Part shown: in pieces, positions 1-5,365 of the stretch | Layout: every line of letters begins with the position of its first letter | How positions within the stretch are numbered: position 1 is the stretch's first letter | NCBI GenBank assembly: GCA_937892095.1 | Contig: CALAVC010000086.1 | Span: forward strand, 1-5,365 | DNA from: an uncultured Bacteroidales bacterium | GTDB taxonomy: Bacteria > Bacteroidota > Bacteroidia > Bacteroidales > Marinilabiliaceae | Direction of reading: 5' to 3' | DNA length: 5,365 bases | Program-made: the position numbers and the translations under genes | The notes under the pieces: model-generated | What the model was told of the DNA's origin: nothing | What the model saw: only the letters and a program-made list of their open reading frames with translations | Databases searched by the model: none

Positions 1-317
1 GGACTGGCACCGTCTATACCACCAACCGTCGCGTCTGGGAACATGATGAAGAATTTAAGCGTAAACTCGAGACGGTGCGCGCTATGGCTGTCGACATGGA
101 GACTGCTACACTTTTCACCGTAGGTTTTCATAACGAAATCCCCACTGGTGCTTTGCTTCTCGTCTCCGACCAGCCCATGATTCCCGAAGGCGTCAAGACA
201 ACCGAAAGCGATCGTCATGTAACAGCTGAATATGCTCGTCCGCACCTCGAAATAGGGGTGGCTGCTCTTCTCGAAATACTTCACGACGGCAACTCTGTTA
301 AGCACCTTCGTTTCTGA
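1..317 (+). CDS. amn: AMP nucleosidase, C-terminal part (5' end outside window)
   Basis: This is the C-terminal 104 residues of an AMP nucleosidase of the purine nucleoside phosphorylase/uridine phosphorylase fold. The enzyme hydrolyses AMP to adenine and ribose 5-phosphate in the cytoplasm, for purine salvage and control of the AMP pool. The reading frame is open from base 3 back to the window edge, so the gene starts upstream; an internal GTG at 75 is not the start, because matching family sequence (TTNRRVWEHDEEF) precedes it. Diagnostic stretches are AVDMETATLF, the Met-Glu substrate-binding segment of this fold, and the conserved LLLVSDQPMIPEGVK just after it. The C-terminus, ending in SVKHLRF, looks intact. 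The stop TGA (315-317) shares its last base with the ATG of holA, which implies translational coupling. The pairing with holA is, from memory, common in Bacteroidales. A different nucleoside phosphorylase is possible but less likely. Confidence 0.88.
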   Translation, partial: TGTVYTTNRRVWEHDEEFKRKLETVRAMAVDMETATLFTVGFHNEIPTGALLLVSDQPMIPEGVKTTESDRHVTAEYARPHLEIGVAALLEILHDGNSVKHLRF

Positions 318-1366
318 TGGCTTCTGCTAATCTGACCTCCGACGACATCCTGAAAGAGCTTCGGGCTGGGGCGTATCGGCCCGTCTACTTACTAATGGGC
401 GAAGAAACGTATCCAACCGATGTCATATCGTCCTACATAGAAAAAAATGCTTTGCCCGAGGAGGCTCGCTCGTTCAATCAGCTCGTGGTCTATCGCAAAG
501 ACACGTCCTTTAAGCAAATAGCTCTCGAGTGTTCGCAATATCCAACCTTTGCCGATCGGCGAGTCGTCATTGTCAAAGAGGCACAGATGTCGGGCTCTTC
601 GCACTCTGACAACATCGATAATCTTGAGGGATATGTTACCCACCATTTGGACACGACAGTCCTCGTCATTTGCTATAAGTATAAGACCATAGCACGTACG
701 AAGAAGATTGTCAAGGCCATAGAAAAAATAGGTGGTGTTGTCCTCGAAAGCAAAAAGCTATACGACAATCAGATGGCGGCTTGGATAACAGCGCATGCTC
801 GTCAGCGAGGCTTGTCGATAGAAGAAAAGGCTGTTGCTCTTCTTGTCGAAAGCATTGGCAACAACCAGACGGGAGTGGCGCAGGCTTTCGACAAGATAAG
901 TGCAGCCGTCGGTACAAACCTTACGACGGTTACGGCCGACATGGTCTACCAACATGTTGGCATAAGCAAAGAATATAACGCTTTTGAACTTAGCAATGCC
1001 CTCTTTGCGCGTAACGCCGACAAGGCCTATAAGATTGTCAAAGCCTTTGGCGGTAACGACAAGCAATACCCTTTGCCAGCCATTATGGCGGCGTTACACT
1101 TTTCTTTTCTTCGTCTCTTTTTGTTTACCTATGTCAAGGCAACGACCAAGGATGTGGGTAAGGCAGCTTCGGCTGCAGGCGAACGTAGCGAATACAATGT
1201 CAAGACCCGACTTATGCCAGCGGCTCAGAACTTCAATGCCGTGCGTTGCATGAAAGCCCTCGAATATATTAACGAATATGATATGCGCTCCAAAGGTTAT
1301 GGTGGCGCACCCACAAGCAATCGCGATATGCTCGTAGAACTTGTGGCCAAAATCCTCAATTGCTGA
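317..1366 (+). CDS. holA: DNA polymerase III subunit delta (clamp loader)
   Basis: The 349-residue product is the delta subunit of the replicative clamp loader. In the family, delta binds and opens the ring-shaped beta clamp so that it can be placed on primed DNA. The length is normal. The N-terminal module begins with the family pattern PVYLLMGEETY (residues 22-32). The segment YPTFADRRVVIVKEAQ (75-90) corresponds to the clamp-contacting region, with T77-F78 at about the position of the E. coli Leu-Phe wedge; that alignment is by eye. A lid-like middle domain follows (about 145-215), then GISKEYNAFELSNAL (215-229), very typical of Bacteroidota delta, and a helical C-terminal collar domain (about 230-349). 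As expected for delta, I see no Walker A motif. The ATG at 317 overlaps the previous stop by one base and gives the usual N-terminus. A run of seven A's (441-447) lies in codons 42-44, with no sign that it is used for frameshifting. Confidence 0.93.
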   Translation: MASANLTSDDILKELRAGAYRPVYLLMGEETYPTDVISSYIEKNALPEEARSFNQLVVYRKDTSFKQIALECSQYPTFADRRVVIVKEAQMSGSSHSDNIDNLEGYVTHHLDTTVLVICYKYKTIARTKKIVKAIEKIGGVVLESKKLYDNQMAAWITAHARQRGLSIEEKAVALLVESIGNNQTGVAQAFDKISAAVGTNLTTVTADMVYQHVGISKEYNAFELSNALFARNADKAYKIVKAFGGNDKQYPLPAIMAALHFSFLRLFLFTYVKATTKDVGKAASAAGERSEYNVKTRLMPAAQNFNAVRCMKALEYINEYDMRSKGYGGAPTSNRDMLVELVAKILNC

Positions 1367-1383
1367 AATAACACAGTCTAAAA

Positions 1384-4023
1384 ATGGCAAAAAACTTCAT
1401 AGACACTCCGCTAATGAAGCAGTATATGAGCATTAAGGCTAAATATCCTGATGCTATGCTACTTTTTCGCGTGGGAGACTTCTATGAAACGTATATGGAC
1501 GATGCCCCCAAAGCGGCAAAAATACTTGGCATAACGCTTACGCAACGTAATGGTACTCAGCCTGAGTTGGGTGCACTTGCTGGTTTCCCCTATCATGCAC
1601 TCGACACCTACCTACCCAAACTTGTGCGAGCAGGCTTACGCGTGGCCGTCTGCGACCAACTCGAAGACCCTAAGACTGCCAAAGGCATCGTCAAGCGTGG
1701 CGTAACCGAGCTTGTCACCCCGGGTGTAGCTCTTACCGATGGCGTCCTCGACATCCACGAAAACAACTTTCTTTGTTCCGTCAACTTGCAAGGACATATG
1801 ATAGGCATTGCTTTTCTCGACATCTCGACAGGCGAGTTTATGATGGGGCAAGGCAATGCCGCTTATGCCGATAGGCTTATGGCTACTTTCCGACCCAAAG
1901 AAGTCCTCTTTGAGAAAGGGAAAAGACAAACTTTCGTCGAGGCATTTGGTAGTAAGTGGACAACATATCCGTTTGACGATTGGGCCTACGTGGAGTCGTC
2001 GGCACGCGACAGACTCGTAAAACATTTTGGCACTCAAAACCTCAAGGGGTTTGGCATAGAAGATGAACGACTTGGCGTGACTGCAGCAGGTGCCATACTA
2101 TACTACCTCGACGTAACCGAGCACGATAACCTAAGCCACATTGCTCGTCTAAGTCGTATCGACGAGCAAGACTACGTTTGGCTCGACCGCTACTCAATTC
2201 GCAATCTTGAAATATTTAGCGATGGACGCGATGGTGCAACAGGGCTTGTCGATGTGCTCGACCATGCAACCACACCAATGGGCAGTCGTCTGCTCAAACG
2301 TTGGCTTACAATGCCCTTGCGCGACATTCGTAGCATTGTGCGCAGGCAAAATGCTGTAAGTGCTTTCGTGTCCGACGCTCAGCTGACCGAAGAAGTCGGG
2401 CAAAGCCTGAGGCTCGTAGGTGATCTTGAACGCCTTGTGGGTAAGATTTCGTGCAATCGCATTATGCCACGCGAGATAATTATGCTTCGGCGTGCGCTCG
2501 ATGCCGTGCCCACGATTCGGCAAAGCATAAATGGTAGGCTTTCGAACTCCAATGAGAATGTCGAGGCTTTGTCCAAAATCGTTGATCGTCTCGACGACTG
2601 TGTGGCACTTCGCGCTCGCATATTGCACGACATTGTCCCCGAACCGCCAGCCACATTGCAAAAAGGTGGGGTGATTGCCTCGGGTGTGTCGGCAGAGCTC
2701 GACGAGCTACGCCACATTTCAACATCCAGTAAAGACTACTTGGCTCAATTGCAAGAAAATCTTGCATTGCAGACTGGAATCGCTTCACTCAAGGTGGGCT
2801 ACAATAATGTTTTTGGCTATTATCTTGAGGTTCGCAATACGTATAAAAATCAGGTGCCAGAGGGTTGGACTCGTAAGCAAACGCTTGCAGGTGCCGAACG
2901 CTACGTCAACGACGAACTCAAGCAACTCGAAGAAAAAATTCTCACAGCCGACCAGCGAATATCTGTTCTCGAAGCCGAACTCTATGCTGCCCTGCTTGCC
3001 GAGCTCAATGCGCAGTTAGTTGTCATTCAGACCAACGCACTCTGCCTTGCCGAACTCGATGTTATCCACAACTTTGCTCGTAACGCAGTTGAATATTCTT
3101 ATTGTAAACCGCAAATAACTGACGATGATGCACTTGAAATAGTTGGTGGTCGACACCCTGTCATAGAGCGACTATTGCCCGAAGGCGATGTTTATGTCAG
3201 CAACGACATCCGTCTTGATAAGGTCGACCAACAGATAATAATCATAACGGGTCCCAACATGGCTGGCAAAAGTGCACTACTCCGACAAGTGGCCCTCATC
3301 GTGCTCTTGGCGCAGTGTGGAGTCTATGTGCCTGCCGAATCGGCTTCCATTGGCATTGTCGACAAGATTTTTACTCGTGTCGGTGCAAGCGACAATCTTT
3401 CGCAAGGAGAATCGACCTTTATGGTCGAGATGACCGAAGCTGCCAACATCCTTAACAATGCCACGCAACGAAGCCTTGTGCTCTTTGATGAACTGGGGCG
3501 AGGCACCAGTACCTACGACGGCATATCAATAGCTTGGGCCATAATAGAGTATCTGCACAACAGCGAACGCGGACGTGCAAAGACTCTGTTTGCTACTCAC
3601 TATCATGAGCTAAACGACCTCGAACAAATGTATGACCGCATAAAGAACTACAACGTCTCGGTGCGAGAAGCATCGGGTAAGGTCATATTCCTTCGCAAGC
3701 TACTTCGTGGTGGTAGCGAACATAGTTTCGGCATTCACGTGGCAAAACTTGCAGGTATGCCACGCAGTGTTGTCGACCGTGCCAACGAAATTCTTGTCTC
3801 TCTCGAGCGTGAACGCAATCATGGCGGTGAACCCGTTAGTACGCCTTCTTTGTCTGCTAAGAAAGCATCGACTGCCGACTCTGAAGGCATGCAACTAAGC
3901 TTCTTCCAACTCGACGACCCAGTGCTTCGAAATGTTCGCGATGCCATTCTCGGTGTCGACATCAACAACCTTACGCCTTTGGAAGCCCTCAATAAACTAA
4001 GCGAAATAAAACGCCTGCTATAA
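1384..4023 (+). CDS. mutS: DNA mismatch repair protein MutS
   Basis: The 879-residue product recognises mismatches and small loops and starts repair with MutL; the length fits MutS1. The mismatch-reading Phe-X-Glu is F33-Y34-E35 in GDFYE. Next come the connector (about 125-250), the lever/core with the clamp domain inserted (about 260-570, including GYYLEVRN), and the ATPase. The ATPase has Walker A GPNMAGKS (623-630), Walker B with D702-E703 in LFDELGRGTSTYDG, and H739 in FATHYHEL, the H-loop position. The dimerising segment SFGIHVAKLAGMP starts at 781. A polar linker (about 808-835) leads to QLSFF (837-841), a likely beta-clamp-binding motif. All key residues are present, so it should be active. 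The Ala in Walker A, where E. coli has Gly, is usual in this phylum. It starts 17 bases after holA without a visible Shine-Dalgarno; the ATG at 1384 gives the normal N-terminal lead. MutS2 is excluded because it lacks the Phe-X-Glu domain. Confidence 0.98.
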   Translation: MAKNFIDTPLMKQYMSIKAKYPDAMLLFRVGDFYETYMDDAPKAAKILGITLTQRNGTQPELGALAGFPYHALDTYLPKLVRAGLRVAVCDQLEDPKTAKGIVKRGVTELVTPGVALTDGVLDIHENNFLCSVNLQGHMIGIAFLDISTGEFMMGQGNAAYADRLMATFRPKEVLFEKGKRQTFVEAFGSKWTTYPFDDWAYVESSARDRLVKHFGTQNLKGFGIEDERLGVTAAGAILYYLDVTEHDNLSHIARLSRIDEQDYVWLDRYSIRNLEIFSDGRDGATGLVDVLDHATTPMGSRLLKRWLTMPLRDIRSIVRRQNAVSAFVSDAQLTEEVGQSLRLVGDLERLVGKISCNRIMPREIIMLRRALDAVPTIRQSINGRLSNSNENVEALSKIVDRLDDCVALRARILHDIVPEPPATLQKGGVIASGVSAELDELRHISTSSKDYLAQLQENLALQTGIASLKVGYNNVFGYYLEVRNTYKNQVPEGWTRKQTLAGAERYVNDELKQLEEKILTADQRISVLEAELYAALLAELNAQLVVIQTNALCLAELDVIHNFARNAVEYSYCKPQITDDDALEIVGGRHPVIERLLPEGDVYVSNDIRLDKVDQQIIIITGPNMAGKSALLRQVALIVLLAQCGVYVPAESASIGIVDKIFTRVGASDNLSQGESTFMVEMTEAANILNNATQRSLVLFDELGRGTSTYDGISIAWAIIEYLHNSERGRAKTLFATHYHELNDLEQMYDRIKNYNVSVREASGKVIFLRKLLRGGSEHSFGIHVAKLAGMPRSVVDRANEILVSLERERNHGGEPVSTPSLSAKKASTADSEGMQLSFFQLDDPVLRNVRDAILGVDINNLTPLEALNKLSEIKRLL

Positions 4024-4028
4024 ACACA

Positions 4029-4976
4029 ATGATTAGCGTCATTATCCCCAATTATAACCATTCGGCATACTTGAGTGAGCGCATAGACTCTGTGCTTTGT
4101 CAGACGTATCAAGACATAGAGGTCATCTTGCTCGACGACTGTTCGACCGACAATAGTCGTGAAGTTCTCGACTCGTACAAAAACCATACGCTCGTTAGCC
4201 ACGTCGTCTACAATGAGCAAAATAGTGGGTGCGTTTTCCGTCAGTGGGAGCGTGGCTTCAGCCTTGCCAGTGGCGACTACATCTGGATTGCAGAGTCTGA
4301 CTATTTTGCCGACCCCGATATGCTCAGTTGCGTTATGAAAGTCTTCGCTCAAGACCCCGACGTGTGCCTATGTCAGGTCGGAGCACAAATTGTCGACCAA
4401 AATAGCAATCGGATGGAATGGGATTGGGACTATGTGCGCGGCAATAAAACAGTCAAGCTGACGTGCGGGGAGTATATAGACAAATTTCTTCGTTGGAACT
4501 CTTTTCTATATAACGCTTCGGGTATTGTTTTCCGACGCCCAAAGCATTGGTCGTTCCCACAAGACGTCAAGACCTTTCGTGTCGCAGGAGATTGGTTCTT
4601 TTGGTTGCGACTGTTGCAGCACTACCAAAGTGTAGATAGCCAACAGAAAATTGCCGTTGTCGGTCAGAAACTCAATCGTTTTCGTCGCCATCCGACTGCA
4701 ACAAGCGCGAAATTTCATCTGTCAGAGACTATGCGGATTTTCGACACTCTTGTGGGCGAAGGTTATTTTAGTGGCGTCGGCAAACTTTTGCAAATAGGTG
4801 TAATTCAAAGAACAATAAAACATATCGAAGACGTCGAGGAAAAGCATCATTTCCAAGAAGAACTAAAAGCTAAATACGGAGTCTCGTCAATGCTTCCCTA
4901 CCACTTTTCTCAGCTATGTAAGTTCGTCAATTATGTCAGCCCTTTTTGTACATTTCCTCCCCAACGAAAAATATAG
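4029..4976 (+). CDS. Family 2 glycosyltransferase
   Basis: The 315-residue product is an inverting GT-A glycosyltransferase of family 2. It probably transfers a sugar from a nucleotide-sugar donor to a growing surface glycan (LPS, capsule or exopolysaccharide) on the cytoplasmic side of the membrane. The N-terminus has the classic SVIIPNYNHSAYL (3-15), then the nucleotide-binding pair D36-D37 in LLDDCSTDNS. The DXD-like metal site is E89-S90-D91 in IWIAESDYF; many relatives I recall read ESDD here, so one Asp is Tyr in this protein. GDWFFWLRL (187-195) and RFRRHPTATS (217-226) match conserved acceptor-side blocks of this subgroup. There is no signal peptide or clear membrane segment. The gene starts 5 bases after mutS and stops directly against the next ATG, so it is probably co-transcribed. 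Donor and acceptor cannot be told from sequence. The last 60 or so codons look somewhat more A/T-rich than the rest. Confidence 0.9.
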   Translation: MISVIIPNYNHSAYLSERIDSVLCQTYQDIEVILLDDCSTDNSREVLDSYKNHTLVSHVVYNEQNSGCVFRQWERGFSLASGDYIWIAESDYFADPDMLSCVMKVFAQDPDVCLCQVGAQIVDQNSNRMEWDWDYVRGNKTVKLTCGEYIDKFLRWNSFLYNASGIVFRRPKHWSFPQDVKTFRVAGDWFFWLRLLQHYQSVDSQQKIAVVGQKLNRFRRHPTATSAKFHLSETMRIFDTLVGEGYFSGVGKLLQIGVIQRTIKHIEDVEEKHHFQEELKAKYGVSSMLPYHFSQLCKFVNYVSPFCTFPPQRKI

Positions 4977-5327
4977 ATGAAAACAAGTCTTATCATCACG
5001 ACATACAATTGGCCTCGTGCGCTCAATCTTTGTTTGCGTAGTGCTTTCGCTCAGGTCACAAAGCCCGACGAAATAATTATTGCCGACGATGGCTCGAAAA
5101 CTGAAACCAAAAATCTGATTGATGAACTAAGGACCCAGACCGAAATTCCCATCGTTCACGTATGGCACGAAGACTGTGGATTCCGTCTTTGCCATATCCG
5201 CAATAAGGCCATTGCTGCCTCCACTGCCGACTATATCATTCAAGTGGATGGCGACACAATCTTAGACCCTCATTTTGTGGCAGACCACATTGAGGTTGCT
5301 CGACAGAATTGCCTAAGTTCAAGTTGA
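4977..5327 (+). pseudogene. Second family 2 glycosyltransferase, truncated after its N-terminal half
   Basis: The 116 residues are the nucleotide-sugar-binding half of a GT-A glycosyltransferase of a different subgroup from its neighbour. Visible are SLIITTYNWPRAL (4-16), the Asp pair D37-D38 in IIIADDGS, the subgroup block WHEDCGFRLCHIRNKAIA (63-80), and the metal-binding D91-G92-D93 in IIQVDGD. Relatives are, from memory, about 250-290 residues and continue after the DPHFVADH region (97-104) with a Gly-Ser-Arg stretch and an acceptor-binding half. Here the similarity fades at about residue 110, and the frame ends in SSS and a TGA. With the acceptor half missing the product should be inactive, so I call it a disrupted gene; it could instead be a whole gene cut by an assembly edge. 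Neither other forward frame shows the expected continuation in the 38 bases that remain. The ATG abuts the previous stop (TAGATG), as in coupled translation. Confidence 0.7.
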
Positions 5328-5346
5328 TAATGCAACAGTAGGCAAT
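5308..5346. repeat. Short inverted repeat across the end of the truncated glycosyltransferase gene
   Basis: ATTGCCTA (5308-5315) and its exact reverse complement TAGGCAAT (5339-5346) flank a 23-base spacer. Inside lies a second, smaller pair, GTTG (5323-5326) and CAAC (5333-5336), around a 6-base loop. The whole could fold into a bulged hairpin. The stop of the truncated gene lies within it. It is not a typical terminator because no T-run follows. It may be the end of an inserted element or a recombination site, but I recognise no known element. An 8-base pair of arms can also arise by chance. Confidence 0.5.
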
Positions 5347-5365
5347 CTTCAGAGGGGGTGGTTAA

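Noticed and set aside
441..447. A run of seven A's in holA as a possible programmed frameshift site
   Set aside because: Either shift leads to a stop within about 25-30 codons and makes no sensible alternative product. No stimulating hairpin is evident, and the normal frame encodes a full-length delta subunit.
623..1390. Smaller open frames in other frames across holA
   Set aside because: All overlap holA coding sequence, lack family similarity and are typical shadow frames.
2194..2661. A 155-residue reverse-strand open frame inside mutS
   Set aside because: It is entirely antisense to conserved MutS core-domain sequence, with no recognisable motif and no start signal.
3819..4352. A 177-residue reverse-strand open frame across the mutS end and the first glycosyltransferase start
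   Set aside because: It lies opposite two well-recognised genes, resembles no known family, and is explained by the codon bias of the + strand genes.
5308..5346. The inverted repeat as a Rho-independent terminator
   Set aside because: The arms are only 8 bases with an uneven inner bulge, and no T-run follows on the + strand.
5308..5346. The inverted repeat as an integron attC site
   Set aside because: The core-site consensus GTTRRRY and its partner are not present at the expected places, and there is no gene-cassette array.

Overview
The window looks like chromosomal DNA of a member of the Bacteroidota, most likely the order Bacteroidales; I cannot fix the family. Three things point there. 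The proteins resemble Bacteroidales versions of their families, for example a MutS with the Walker A form GPNMAGKS. An AMP nucleosidase gene sits directly before holA. No gene start is preceded by a convincing Shine-Dalgarno sequence.

All five genes are on the + strand and packed tightly. From left to right they are: the 3' end of an AMP nucleosidase gene (1-317); holA, the delta subunit of the DNA polymerase III clamp loader (317-1366); mutS, the mismatch-recognition ATPase (1384-4023); a complete family 2 glycosyltransferase (4029-4976); and the N-terminal half of a second, different family 2 glycosyltransferase (4977-5327). The junctions are a 1-base overlap, then gaps of 17, 5 and 0 bases. 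This suggests one co-transcribed unit with coupled translation. I see no promoter or terminator between the genes, and no gap as long as 300 bases.

The first part is housekeeping: nucleotide salvage, clamp loading and mismatch repair. The second part switches to surface-glycan synthesis and is probably the start of a polysaccharide or LPS gene group. HolA and MutS share a partner, the sliding clamp: HolA opens it, and MutS carries a likely clamp-binding motif near its C-terminus.

The unusual part is the right edge. The second glycosyltransferase stops after 116 residues, well short of its family's usual length. The stop lies inside a short inverted repeat, and the window ends 38 bases later. 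Possible causes are an inserted element, a frameshift or rearrangement, or an assembly edge. A separate oddity is composition: by hand count GATC occurs only 4 times while TCGA, with the same base composition, occurs about 51 times. I found no RNA gene, CRISPR array, recognisable transposase or clearly new multi-gene system.
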